Counted from the first letter of the stretch, positions 30,556 through 42,329 are shown. The stretch: 64,000 bases of DNA from Impatiens glandulifera (GCF_907164915.1 NC_061864.1:20868484-20932483), one strand, 5' to 3'. The notes: generated by a model not told the origin, from the sequence alone. Made by a program: numbers and translations.

Positions 30556-31081
30556 AAGAACAGATTAAATTGATTTAGGGTTAGAGTTTGATTAAGAACA
30601 ACATAAATCGTTTGAAATGAAGAATAGACAATAAGAACATAAATTGATTTAGGGTTTTTAGAGGGAGATACTTGAAACATGAACATAAATCGATTTGGGT
30701 TAGGGTTTGAAATGAAGATATGGAAATAAGAACATAAATCTGTATTATAAACATCGATTCAGGGATAAGGTTTTCTTATCTTTGTAGATTCAGGGCATAG
30801 CCGTAGTCCCCTTAGTCGCCGTCGCCGAAGTTTTCGCCGCCACCAACGAACAAGAACAGAGAGAGAAGAGAGAGAAACGAAATGAAGGAAATGAAAAAAT
30901 TTGAGTATATATATTCACACTATTTCACTTCACAAAATGCAAAATCCCTTCACGTTACGCGAAAAAGGTAATTTCGTCTAAAAAAATAAAGTGGTCATCA
31001 AATCAATTTTAATTATCTGGTGACCACGGAGGCAAATGGCCCTTTTTTCAGGGTCATTTCGTCCAATTTCCCTTGGTTAGA

Positions 31082-31600
31082 GTCAATGTAAAGTAAAAAA
31101 AAAATAGTGGTAGAGTACATATTGTTATTATTAAAAAGGAAAATATAAACTATAAAATATATTATCATTGAAGATATTTTTTAAACAATTACAACTTTAA
31201 TTGTAGAAGAGTTTGGTAGAGTACCTTTATCCCTAAAGGTAGAGTTTTTATAAGAATATAACAATATGCTAAGATCGAATTTAAATTTATTAAAAAATTT
31301 GAATTAAAATGAATTCTCGATCACCCTAATTATATTTCAAAACTACAACTTATAGTATTGATAAACATATTTTTAATTCTCTAACATTTCACAAATCTTT
31401 GTTTGTTGAGCTTGAAACAAAGTCCCAAAAGCCCACTATATTATGTACAAAATACAAATAAACAATTTGATTCCTAAGATTTTGTACTTAATTTGTATAA
31501 AGATAGCAATAAATACATTACAAAGTGTTAGTCTAGTGTTTGATTATATAAATGTATTGGTTAAGAAAAAAAAAACTACCTTAAGCTTGAGAACTTTAGA
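31082..31600. other. AT-rich DNA between element copy B and EXO70
   Basis: Nothing recognised. On the minus strand this is the 3' flank of the EXO70 gene. It contains no continuation of the missing EXO70 C-terminus in any frame that I could see. Confidence 0.5.
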
Positions 31601-31623
31601 AGAAATGACTTCAAATTACATTT

Positions 31624-33285
31624 TCAACCAACTGCCTCCTGCAATACTACTATCTTTGCCCTCAAGCTCAACTGTTTCTTCTCGTCTCCACTCGGCTCGA
31701 TCAAATTGGACGCCAATTTTCCCCAGCTCTCGCTCAGAAAACGAGCCGAATGGCGCGACGCAGCTTCTTCGTGCCTTCTAAGCCACGCCTCACCCATTAG
31801 ATCGCCTAGCTTCGTGCCACGACAATTCTCAAGAAGATGATCGTGCACTTTCATCGCGAAAAGATCTGACATGCTCCTTTCTTCGTAACACCCCGCCCAT
31901 ACTTCCATATTCTCCTCTAGAACACTTACCACCTTACGAATCTCGTCGTAGAAGATCCTCCCGTCGAAATTAGTTTGCCGGTTCCATCCATAATTTATCT
32001 CGAGAATTTGAATCATGGTCACTCGATAACTGTCTTCCAGTAGTTCGTTACAGTAATCTGTTACAAATGTTAACAACTTCGGAATGCTGCCATCAGGAGG
32101 AGGAGGAGATTTCCTCTGTAACTCCACTTGTATTGAAAGCTCCCAGAAGATTTTACAAGCAGCATCCACCACGTTCTTGACTAAATCCCTAGTTTGGTTT
32201 CGAATTTCAATGCAACGTTTCCCTACGAACAATAGGTTGAAGTTTGATCTTAAATTGTACAGAGTAGCGAAAACTTCGAGTAATTTCAGTAACTTGATCG
32301 CGTCCTTCTTTCCCTTCGTTAATCCGTAGGCGAATTTGAGAAATGATTGTATTCTTCCTGAACTGAGAAAGATAACCGCAATGCAGTCCATAAAAAATTC
32401 ATCATCGCCTTCTTTCTGGAATACATTAATGCAGACTCTGTACTCGACCTCGAATATATGATTGATTGCGAATTCCAAATCCTTGTTCCATCGATCAACT
32501 TTGTCTTCCACTGTATGAACACTGTCGAATTCAGATAACAAAGTTTCTAGATAATCCAGATTCAGAGCGTCCATTGCTGATTTCATCTTTGAACTTCGAA
32601 CCTTGACGTAAATAGATTTACAATCTTCTAAGAGATCGTTTGCAGACATCCTCTCGATCATGAAATGCAGCTTCTCGATCACAAATTCCTGAATCGGAAA
32701 TTCGTTCATCCGTAACAGAATTTCGAACTCTTCTTCCAATCTGTTTAGCGATCTGAATAGAACACCTCCATCGAGACGAGACAGTTTTTCAATTTCCTGC
32801 AAATGAATAAGTATTCTCAAACTTTTCTTTACATCTCCAATATACCGATAACTTCCATCATCATCGTCATCATCATCGTCTGTTTTTCTATTCTCCAGGA
32901 AATGAAGGATATCTTCAAGTCCATGAAGAACTAGTTTCGAATTACTAGTCAGAAATCTCAGAGCATCTTCTAACTGTTTGATAAGAGAGACGAAATCAAA
33001 TAGGTTTTGATGTGGATTACGATCGTCGAGTGTTCGTTCTAGATCGCACACCATTTCATAGACTCTTACCACGGAAGATGCAGGTCCGATGGCGAATTCG
33101 AGCTGCTGCTTGATCGGAAGAAGAGAGAATGATCGAGCGACGGTTGTGATTCCGGCTTCAATTGACGGCAATCTTTGTTGAATCGCTTTCAGTTTTGAAT
33201 CTGTTTGATGAATTGCAGAATTCAACATTATAGAACTTTCATGGCTGCTACGGAGAAGAGTTATGGCTTTGATAAGATTTTCCAT
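31624..33285 (-). CDS. EXO70 exocyst subunit, plant EXO70C-like, lacking the C-terminal end
   Basis: Single-exon frame of 553 residues. EXO70 proteins are exocyst subunits that tether secretory vesicles to the plasma membrane; plants have many intronless paralogues. Seen: an N-terminal helical region (MENLIKAITLLRSSHESS onward), LFDFVSLIKQLEDALRFLTS near residues 95-114, eight consecutive Asp encoded by a GAT run near residues 136-143, and the domain blocks VKVRSSKMKSAMDALNLDYLE, KKDAIKLLKLLEVFATLYNL, VELQRKSPPPPDGSIPKLL, FVTDYCNELLEDSYRVT, CRGTKLGDLMGEAWLR and FLSESWGKLAS. The family normally continues about 90-100 residues past SWGKL, ending in a helical bundle with basic lipid-binding residues. 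Here it ends 30 or so residues later in an unrelated tail, IVVLQEAVG, so the membrane-binding end is gone. It may be a truncated functional paralogue or an early pseudogene. The rest of the frame is intact. Confidence 0.85.
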   Translation of the reverse strand: MENLIKAITLLRSSHESSIMLNSAIHQTDSKLKAIQQRLPSIEAGITTVARSFSLLPIKQQLEFAIGPASSVVRVYEMVCDLERTLDDRNPHQNLFDFVSLIKQLEDALRFLTSNSKLVLHGLEDILHFLENRKTDDDDDDDDGSYRYIGDVKKSLRILIHLQEIEKLSRLDGGVLFRSLNRLEEEFEILLRMNEFPIQEFVIEKLHFMIERMSANDLLEDCKSIYVKVRSSKMKSAMDALNLDYLETLLSEFDSVHTVEDKVDRWNKDLEFAINHIFEVEYRVCINVFQKEGDDEFFMDCIAVIFLSSGRIQSFLKFAYGLTKGKKDAIKLLKLLEVFATLYNLRSNFNLLFVGKRCIEIRNQTRDLVKNVVDAACKIFWELSIQVELQRKSPPPPDGSIPKLLTFVTDYCNELLEDSYRVTMIQILEINYGWNRQTNFDGRIFYDEIRKVVSVLEENMEVWAGCYEERSMSDLFAMKVHDHLLENCRGTKLGDLMGEAWLRRHEEAASRHSARFLSESWGKLASNLIEPSGDEKKQLSLRAKIVVLQEAVG

Positions 33286-34031
33286 CTCCGTTTGTTTGAT
33301 TAGTGATGAATATTGAGAGGCAGTTAGATCACCGACCAGATGAAACTATATATATATGCACGTCGCCCAATCAAACGGTTAATTTCGTGAGAAACTCATC
33401 AAATAAGTCCTTAAATTATTTCTAAATCTTATTATACTCCCTCAAACTTTATAGTTAAATAAAATAAAGTTATCAAGGATTAAGAAGGAATTTTTTAGGC
33501 CAAAACTTTTGACACACTTCTATTTTTGATTGAGATACAATTTTTTATTTTTAATAAGAAATTATAAATAGAATTTTAATTTGCAAATAATAAAATATAA
33601 CAGAGGTAAATAATAAATATTTGTAAAAATTAAAATTTTAATGTAAACTCAACAATCATTCAGTTTTTCAATGTGACTCTTCCATAACGATCAATGGCGA
33701 ATGAGAGCAGGTCGACCAAACCAATTAATCGGTGATATCGAAAGAATTTCTACCCAAAATTATAAGCGCTAGTGAAATTTTTCTTTACCTGAGAACTAGT
33801 TAATAAGAAACGTCGAAAAAATTATGTAAAGTGATAACTGTAAAAGGGTCTCTAGATGAAAGAGAAATTCGGAAATTCATTTATTAAAAAAATTTTAGAT
33901 CCGATAACATTATCTTTTTTACTGAAAAAAAATAGATTGAACAAGAACTCAAAAACGATCATCAACACAATTAGAAACTTATATCTTATGTACCATTCTA
34001 AACATCTATCATTTATTTGAATATAATTTAT

Positions 34032-34080
<49 letters not shown>

Positions 34081-36430
34081 TAAATATTTCATTAAATATT
34101 AATTTATATAAGATAATATTTTAAATATACCTTAATTATACATATATTCACATTAGTAAAAAAATGGTTCAAAGTACATAGTTTAGTATGAATTTTTGAA
34201 TTAACTGACATTTTATATATTATGTTGGGTTTTTATTAAAAATAACTATGATTTATGGGGTTATTGTTAATGATTTTGTTTGTTTATGGGGCATAATTGT
34301 ATGGGGTAAATAATTTAGGGATTAAATACAACCTTTTTGTCTTTTATAATTTAAAAAAAGAACAAGGACAAACAGAAAGTTAAAGGATGGCCAACAGATT
34401 TAAACTAACTTCACTGCTACTACACGAATGAAGAAAGAAACAAGTCTTGTTTGAAATTCTATTATATTTCAATGGATTATGTAAAATTTAATTTAAGTTT
34501 TGATAAGAAAAAAAAAATGGAAACATTTATATATATATATATATATATAGTATATAGATAAAATGAGAATTAATAGTTGTTTTTTTTATGATAAGTTATT
34601 AGAAATATTGTTTTATATATAATATTTAATCTTTCAAAATAAATGAAATAAAAGTAATTTAGTTTATGATTATAATATTTTGATTTTGGATAAAATTCAA
34701 ATAAACTAACATCAACCAAGTTTTATGTTGTTGTTTTAATTATAAATATATTATAAAAAATGATAGTCATTTAAGTATAATCAAACTAAAAATAGAATTA
34801 TAAGAAATTAAAATATATAAACCAAAATATTAATTTATGTTGGTTTTGTGATGGAACTTAATTTGCTTAGTTCATTTGACAAAAATTATAATCAACATGA
34901 AAATCATATGAAGATAAAAATAAAATAAGTACAAATAATTATATATATATATATAGAAGAAGAAGAATCAAAACTCAAAATATGTTGTTTTTGTTGACCT
35001 TATGAATTTATGATAATATTATTTTTTCTTTAAAAGGAATTGAAAATATTTCCACTAGTTGGAGCTTGTTTGATGTTGAATTATTTGAGATTTTTATTTA
35101 ATTTTTTTTAAAAAAAATCTTAAACCAAACATGCCTTACCACCAAATATAGTTTGGTTTCTGAAACCAAATCCTATGTAATCTTATCCACATAAATAAGA
35201 AACTTGGTTTCTTTAGATCTTGAAGAAATAATTAATGTCTCTCATCATTTTTATTAATATTTTAATTATATTATTTAAATTCCTTTTAATTTATGATAAA
35301 ACAGTGAATTCAGAAACATGATGGTATATATATATATATATGACATTATTTTATATAAATTGTGATACTTAAAAAAAAAAATAATAATAATAATTATCAT
35401 TATTATTATTATACATTTTTATACAAATAAAGCACAAATTTATTTATTTATTTAAATACGAAATTGAGTGACACCCATCATTACGATGATTTAGTTAGAA
35501 TGGAACGATGTCTTAAACGAAATTATTTTCACACAAATTTTTTTATTGTATTATTCGATTTATAATCATATGAACAAAACAAAATCTTAAAAGATATATG
35601 ACCAATATATGTAATGAAGTGTTTGACTTAAAGTTTAATGGTCTTTACAATTTGTATTTGTTTATGTAATCTTCATCCATCAAGTTATTGACCTAAGTTT
35701 TTTTTTCTCCATTCCTTTTTCTTATATATATATATTTTATGTAATCAACTACTTCATCAAACAAGGCTTGATTATAGGAAGAAAAAAAGGTTATTTGTGC
35801 ATAAGCCGGCATTTGGACATTTTTGACCCCCTCAATTTGTTAATTTATTTATTTATTGACGTGACATCTTAAATTAAACATAGTTGATGATTTATTTATT
35901 TTTGCTAACATGAATTTAATAACCATATATTGGTAATTTTCTTTGTTAAAGTTAACCAAATAAAATTAAGTGTTAAAGTTTGCCAAATTAATAGGAAATA
36001 ATTTGAGCTTGAATTCTATGTAAAATTAAAGTGGGATTGTGTTATTTATATTTTTAGAATAAAATATAATTTTTAAAAAATATATATATTTATACATTAT
36101 ATCAGTCATTTATATATATATATATGAGGAATATAGGTTTGTCAGTTTTGTATATTATTTTTATTAATATATTTCAAATCCAATCAATTTTTTTATTACT
36201 AAACAATTAAATAATTTCCATTAAACAATAGTTAGATCAAATATATACATTTATCTCCCATATTTTAATTGAACAAAGCAAATAAATAAAACCATAACTT
36301 AAGTGTCAAATATTTTATTAATTCTCACTAAAAAAATGTTAAATAATTTATTATAGTATAGTTAAATTCTTAATAAGTCTAAAAAATTAGACACTCATAT
36401 AACTTTAGAATTAATCTATTCTATTCATGT
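33286..36430. other. Long AT-rich intergenic stretch with microsatellites
   Basis: No gene was recognised on either strand. It contains pure TA runs at about 34,036-34,075, 34,529-34,549, 34,939-34,955 and 35,322-35,341, an AT-rich hairpin at about 35,378-35,412 (aataataataataatt opposite attattattatt), and a possible MITE end (gagcttgtttgatgttgaat) near 35,063. The EXO70 promoter should lie in the first few hundred bases; tatatatatatgcacg near 33,349 could act as its TATA region on the minus strand. Confidence 0.5.
34036..34075. repeat. TA dinucleotide microsatellite
   Basis: About twenty uninterrupted TA repeats in intergenic DNA. It could extrude a cruciform and is likely to be polymorphic. 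Confidence 0.9.
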
Positions 36431-36433
36431 TAA

Positions 36434-36927
36434 GAGCATCTTTATCCGTGACTCATTTTTGTTCATAGTCATGATCATAAAAAGACTTTATAACCAAGAT
36501 TTTAGTCATTTGTACTTATCCATAACCAACAAAATCTTGATCATTAATTAAAAAATATTATTTTTATTTTTAAATTAAAAAAATAATAAATAATTTTTAA
36601 ATATAATAAAAATATTTAATTTCTAATTTTTAAATATAATAATATTTATTTTTTAAACAAAGGAGGATAATTAGTAAAAATAGAGAAAATGTTGATTTTT
36701 TTTGTGCTCCGAAATATTGCAAGAGTGATCTCTATTTATATATCTCGAAAAATTATGAATTTTGATATATATATATATATTAAATTATAAATAATATTAA
36801 AATCAAGACCCAATGACATAATTTTGGTTTTGGTCATGAGATGACCAAACATTTAGTCATGATAAATTGACAAGATCAACCATAACCAGCATCATGATCC
36901 ATTTTTGGGTCATAGATAAGGATGGTC
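36434..36927. mobile_element. Tourist-like MITE (PIF/Harbinger), 494 bp
   Basis: Left end gagcatctttatccgtgactca; the right end read inverted is gaccatccttatctatgaccca, the same with a few mismatches. TAA flanks both sides (36,431-36,433 and 36,928-36,930). Inner arm copies of cataaccagca/cataaccaa and tcatgatca also pair. The interior is AT-rich and non-coding. Confidence 0.7.
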
Positions 36928-36930
36928 TAA

Positions 36931-37977
36931 GTCTTTTACCATAATTGATTCGATTGTGAGGCGAAAAATTTATTAGCAAGAGGTACACATCATGATTATA
37001 TAACATTATTACTTAAATAGTTTATTTCGATTAAAATCTCGAGTGAACTCTTCAAATCTTTACAATTTCTTTATAAGTTAAAGATTGTGATTTTAAGTAA
37101 ACTCTTAAATATATAAACTTTTATGATTTTACCACTATATAAATAATTTCGATTTTAAGATTTGTTTCACATTAAAATTAAATAAATTTATATTTATAAA
37201 TTTTAAAAAAATATTATTTATTCAATTTAATATAATTGTTTTACTGCGTTATTTACTTATTATTATTTTTAATTAATTTTATATTTAAATATATATATTT
37301 TTTAAATTCGTTAGATATAAAACATTTAATTATATATATATAAATAATAATAATATATAACTAATATTTTTTTCAAATTAAACTTTTACGATTTTAAATA
37401 AACTCTAGATTTAACGAATTTACAATTAATCAACGAATTTTACGTAAACTCTCAATTTGACTGTCTTGATCCATACTAACAGATACGATCTAGGAATCCG
37501 AGTTGGGTTGAGCTTGAAATTTTTTTTTGGAGTGAGTTAAAAAAAATAACGAGAAAATTATGAATAAAACGAGAGTGAATAAAGGTAAATTTGATTTTTT
37601 AAAATTAGATAAAAATAAATAATGTATTAAATTAAAATTTTAAGAAATTATAAAATAATGTCACAATTATTTATTTATATATATATAATATTTTTTGGGT
37701 GGACTTTAGTCCATACGAGCCCTTAAACGCGAAATTTGACGTGTCAATAAAATGGAAATGAGTCAAAGAATTCAACGATGTCTCGTTCCGATCAACCACC
37801 TATCAATCCAGGAAAAACCACCCCAAATAAGACACTGTGATTAAATACTAATAGGCCCATTCAATGAAAATAATTGTTAATTTCATGAAAAATGTCCTCC
37901 ACAAAAAATAGTATCTATAAATTAGTCAATTAGAAAAAAAAAATTCGAAGTTGGAAAAAAAAAATTCGAAGTGGGGA
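36931..37977. other. AT-rich intergenic DNA
   Basis: No gene was recognised. A short tandem duplication, gaagttggaaaaaaaaaattc, lies near 37,936-37,972. Confidence 0.4.
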
Positions 37978-37986
37978 TAAATTAAT

Positions 37987-39074
37987 GGAAAAAAGCTCAA
38001 TTAGACGTATGTACTTCTACAACTAGCTCACTTAAACGTATGTACTAATAAAAGGTCATTTAAACCTATGTACTATCAAAAATTGGCTCATTTAGCCTCT
38101 TTTAATAACCATGGTTAACTTTTATTTTTAAATTTATATATTTATTAATTAAATATTAATATATTTTCTCTCTCTTTCTTTTTCATTAATTAAACTAAGT
38201 AATTTATTTTATTCTTAATTTTTTATTATTTTAATATTAATTTCTCTTTTATATTTCATCTTTTGTTTTATTAGTTTTTATTTCTTATATTTCTTAAATT
38301 CTTATTTTTTTAAAACAATTTAACAACTTATTTATGAATTTTATGTTTTCTGTAATTTTTTTTGTGTAGGGTTTTTTCTTATTTAATTTAATATAATAAA
38401 AATAAAAAAGAGTTTTTTTCTTATTTAGTTTAATATAAATAAAAATGAAATTAATAATTTTTTATTTAATTTTTATTCACGACTTATATTAGTAGTAAAG
38501 GAATTATTTTGTCTAATATTTGATTATTACTCTTTAGGTGTTTGATGAATGAGTTTTTATTATTATTCAATTCTTAATTATTAATTAATTTATTTTTGTG
38601 TTTAAGAATTTTTATTGTTGAAAGAATTTTCATTGTTATATTCAATTATTGGGATTAAACAATTTTAAAATAATTAATAATTAATGTGAATATAAAAAAA
38701 TATATAAAAAAGAAAAAGAAATATAGAGTTTAAATAATTAATGATGAATGTTTATATATATAAAAAAATAAAATTAAAATAATCAATCATAAATACTCAT
38801 ATAAAAATAATAAAAAAATTAGAAATAAAAATAAAAATAGAAGATTCATTTATTAGTAATAAATAAAATAATAAATGAAAAGAGAAGAGAGAGAAAATAT
38901 ATTAATATTTAATTAATAAATATTTAAATTTAAAAATAAAAGTTAACCATGGTTACTAAAAGAGGCTAAATGAGCCAATTTTTTATAGTACGTATGTTTA
39001 AATGAACTTTTATTAGTACATACGTCTAAGTGAGCTAGTTGTACAAGTACATACGTCTAATTAAGATTTTTTCC
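37987..39074. mobile_element. MULE-like TIR element 1, 9-bp target duplication
   Basis: It starts ggaaaaaagctcaattagac and ends, read inverted, ggaaaaaatcttaattagac. It is flanked by a perfect 9-bp repeat, taaattaat, at 37,978-37,986 and 39,075-39,083. The arms stay inverted for over 200 bp, including gtatgtacttctacaactagctca, three spaced acgtatgtac steps, ggctcatttagcctctttta and accatggttaac. The centre is AT-rich without coding capacity. Nine-bp duplications and long arms point to Mutator-like elements. Confidence 0.8.
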
Positions 39075-39083
39075 TAAATTAAT

Positions 39084-40142
39084 TGTATAAGTTTATTTAT
39101 CAATGTGTTGAATTAGTGTAATTCACATCAGTGAGATTTTAATTCAAAAGTTGGACTCTCTATTTAGAAATAAACAAAATATATTGAAAACTCATTCAAT
39201 TAGATTAATCTATAGCTCTTTTAACTACCTTGGACCAGTTTATAGACACAAGTTATTTTAATTTTTGACATGTTTATTGTTGTTTTAGCTTAAAAGAAAT
39301 TTCAAAATAAATTAATTTGCTTAAAATGAAATAATATATTTTTGTCAAATTTAGCTACGCTAGTGCTGAGATTCATGATCATGATGTTTAACAATGGTGG
39401 TGGTGACACATTTCCATAAATGATGAAAACATTTTTTAATGTTTTTTTACGATGAGTCATGTGTACAATTATATATATATATATATTAAAATATTGTAAT
39501 AATTAAAAATAACATTTAATAATTAAAAAAATAACATTTTTCACAAATAAAAGAATATGCGAATGGACAACTAAATTCTCAAAATGAAACCAAACCCTCT
39601 AAAATAAAACTTGGCATCTTCACTCCAATCCAAGAGCATACATGTGCATATAATTGGGAGGGATAATATAATTAATAAAATAAAATATTATATTTATTAA
39701 ATATCTTTAAAAAGTACTGTATGTTGGAGGAATATTTTTTATAAAATATTATTCTTATCATTATTTTTTTTTTTAAATGGAGACCATTTTAAACAGTATT
39801 TCAAGACTCATTCTCAATTATAATCTACACGAGTTCATAATTATTTTTAAATATTAAATTTTATTAATATTAACAAGATATATATATCAAAACCTTTCAC
39901 AAAACAGGTGAACTATCAATGAACATTGGTGCTTAATTTATAATTGTTCATTTATAAATTCAACTTTTTTTTTAATATTTATTAGTCATTTTTACTTAAA
40001 ATATTTTTATTTTAGGATTTACAATATAATACTAAGATAATTTCTCTTTAATTCAAAATGATTAATGAATTAATAATAATTTGATTTATTAACATTTTAA
40101 CTGTTTATAAAACTTGTTGCGGAAACAAAATTGATTCAAATA
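39084..40142. other. AT-rich intergenic DNA between two related elements
   Basis: A TA run lies near 39,468-39,485. No gene or RNA was recognised. Confidence 0.5.
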
Positions 40143-40151
40143 TTTTATAAA

Positions 40152-41553
40152 GAAAAAAAATCTCATCTAGCCGTATGTACTTCTACAACTAGCTCAATTA
40201 GACATATGAACTAATAAAAGTTCATTTAGACGTATGTACTTTTAAAAATTGGTCCATCTAGCTCTGTTAGTAAACTCTGTTAATTTTTTTTTAAAAATTT
40301 TAATATTTATTATTTAAATATTTATTTTTCTCTCTCTTTCTTCTTTATTAATTATATTTTTCTTATGTCTTTTCATCTTCTTTATTTTACATCTTTTCAA
40401 ATTCTTTTTTTCATCTTCGTTCTTTTCCCCTTTTTCATCTTCCTTTTCTCCATCTTCTTTCTTTTCACTCTTTTCATCTTCTTTCTCAATCAGTTTTTTT
40501 CGATTCAAAGAAGTTTTGCTCAACCAAAGAAGTTTGTTCAACCAAAAAAGCTCGTTCAATCCTATATTTACGACTTCAAAAGTTAGTTATCATTCTCCCA
40601 CTTTAGTGTTTATGTTCAAACTCTACCATTTTCTTTGTGTGCTTACTAAAACTTTAATCCTAAAACTTCACTCATGTTTATGGCTAGTTTGTGTTTATGT
40701 TAGAATATTAATAATTGTTTTGTTGATAATTATGACAGAAAATTAAGGTTAAAAATGATAGAACATGATGAATCGTCTTTACAATTAGGATGTGAAGCAG
40801 AAGTGCCTCAATTGGAATTGTCTATAATGGATTGGGATAAGGCTAGCGAAGGGTTTGAGACATGGGTTTTGACAAAGTCTAACGGCGATGGTGGTGTCAG
40901 TGATAGTGATATGCCGTTAATTTTGTTAATTTTTGGTGTTAGTGAGAGTGATAGTGCCACAAGCTGAACAATTTTTTTTTTTTTTTGTTAATTTTGTTCT
41001 ACTATAATGTTTTGAGAAGGGTTTGTTTAATTGTAAAATGTCTTCTAATTTTGTAAAAAAAATTTAACAATTTGTTTGTGATTTTTGTTTTCTTAATATA
41101 AACAAAAATGAAATTAATAGTCTTTATGTTTAATCTTTGATTTATGATTTATAATTTTTAATAGAATTAAATATTATAGTAAATAATAAACTATTTTATA
41201 CATAATATTATGTTAAATAAAAAAAAGTAAAATAGTAGAAAAAAATAAAAATAAAAAACTCAAATAACAAAAAAAAAAATAGTAAAAAAAGATAAATTGA
41301 TTAATTAATAAAAAAAGAAATAGTAAAAGGAGATAAATAAATTAATTAATTTATAAAGAAGAAAGAGAGAGAAAAATAAATATTTAAAAAATAAATATTA
41401 AAAATTTAAAAAAAAATTAACAGAGTTTACTAACAAGAGTTTACTAACAGATGAACCAATTTTTAAAAGTACATACGCCTAAATGAACTTTTATTAGTTC
41501 ATACGTTTAATTGAGCTAGTTGTACAAGTACATACGGCTAGACGAGCTTTTTT
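40152..41553. mobile_element. MULE-like TIR element 2, related to element 1
   Basis: Arms share the element 1 signature: gccgtatgtacttctacaac, tagctcaatta, actaataaaagttcatttag, cgtatgtactt and then a ctctgttagtaaactctgtt variant of the inner segment. The flanks carry ttttataaa at 40,143-40,151 and 41,554-41,562, a 9-bp duplication (low complexity, so less certain than for element 1). The interior includes a pyrimidine-rich tract at 40,330-40,500 and a coding-like segment at 40,755-40,967. Confidence 0.7.
40755..40967 (+). CDS. Unidentified 70-codon frame inside MULE-like element 2
   Basis: An ATG frame starting MIEHDESSLQLGCEAEVPQL and ending in a Ser/Asp-rich tail. Unlike its surroundings it has ordinary codon composition and higher GC content, which suggests a captured fragment of a host gene. 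I do not recognise the family. It has no obvious upstream exons and could equally be a chance frame in captured non-coding DNA. Confidence 0.3.
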   Translation: MIEHDESSLQLGCEAEVPQLELSIMDWDKASEGFETWVLTKSNGDGGVSDSDMPLILLIFGVSESDSATS

Positions 41554-41736
41554 TTTTATAAAATATGATTCATATTATATTGTGATGTTTGATTTTATTT
41601 AGTATATATTTATCATGTCTTTATTGATGATTATTCAAATTATTGTGTGATTAATCTTTATTAAATCTGAATAAATTTAATTTTAAATCATAAGTCATAT
41701 TATTTAAAAATTATCATGATTTCAATCATTATAACA

Positions 41737-42270
41737 AATAGCAAAAATAATAAAGAAAAAAAAAACAAACATGACAAATAAAAATATTTTTTAGGATCAT
41801 ATATCATATCTAATTTTTATATATTATGATTCCTATAATAAAATGTGAGAAGAAAATTTATTTCTTTTTCAAAAAAAAAAATATAGAGAGAGAGATATAT
41901 ATATCATAATTATTTGCTTACACTTTTAAAAATAAAATCAAACATTGTCATTGACATGTTTAACAAATAATTACAATAACTTTTATGTCATTCACTGTTT
42001 AGTTAATAGCAAAAATAATAAAGAAAAAAAAAACAAACATGACAAATAAAAATATTTTTTAGGATCATATATCATATCTAATTTTTATATATTATGATTC
42101 CTATAATGAAATGTGAGAAGAAAATTTATTTCTTTTTCAAAAAAAAAAATAGAGAGAGAGATATATATCATAATTATTTGCTTACACTTTTAAAAATAAA
42201 ATCAAACATTGTCATTGACATGTTTAACAAATAATTACAATAACTTTTATGTCATTCACTGTTTAGTTAA
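41737..42270 (+). repeat. Tandem duplication, two copies of about 266 bp
   Basis: The block from tagcaaaaataataaag to cattcactgtttagttaa occurs twice in direct orientation, starting near 41,739 and 42,007. The copies are nearly identical, differing by a base change in ataataaaatgtg versus ataatgaaatgtg and a few bases in the ga/ta microsatellite. The duplication is therefore recent. No coding content. Confidence 0.9.
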
Positions 42271-42329
42271 AAATTTAAAATAGTATAATATTTACATTTT
42301 TAAACATTATAATAAAATAGTATTATACT

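Larger units (their letters stand above)
28406..31072. mobile_element. Large TIR element, GGGAAATTTGACGAAATGAC family, copy B, carrying host gene fragments
   Basis: Left end gggaaattggacgaaatgac; the right end read inverted starts identically for 23 bases. It is flanked by ttggtcag (28,398-28,405) and ttggttag (31,073-31,080), an 8-bp target duplication with one mismatch. Beyond the termini the arms remain recognisably inverted for about 500-650 bp (to about 28,945 and back from about 30,415): accactttattttttt, ttcgcgtaacg(c/t)gaaggga, a CT-rich ctctctcttc tract, and ttcacgtttcgcgaaggc. The 1.45-kb centre carries decayed pieces of a plant ALA3-like P4-ATPase on the minus strand and a second short gene-like fragment on the plus strand. 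No transposase was seen. It resembles Pack-type elements that move gene fragments. Confidence 0.75.

Noticed and set aside
30417..30686. 89-codon minus-strand hydrophobic frame
   Set aside because: It runs through the arm of the TIR element and its short tandem repeat; the apparent membrane segments are translated repeat units.
40314..40586. Lys/Glu-rich minus-strand and Phe-rich plus-strand frames
   Set aside because: Both are translations of a pyrimidine-rich low-complexity tract inside a MULE-like element.
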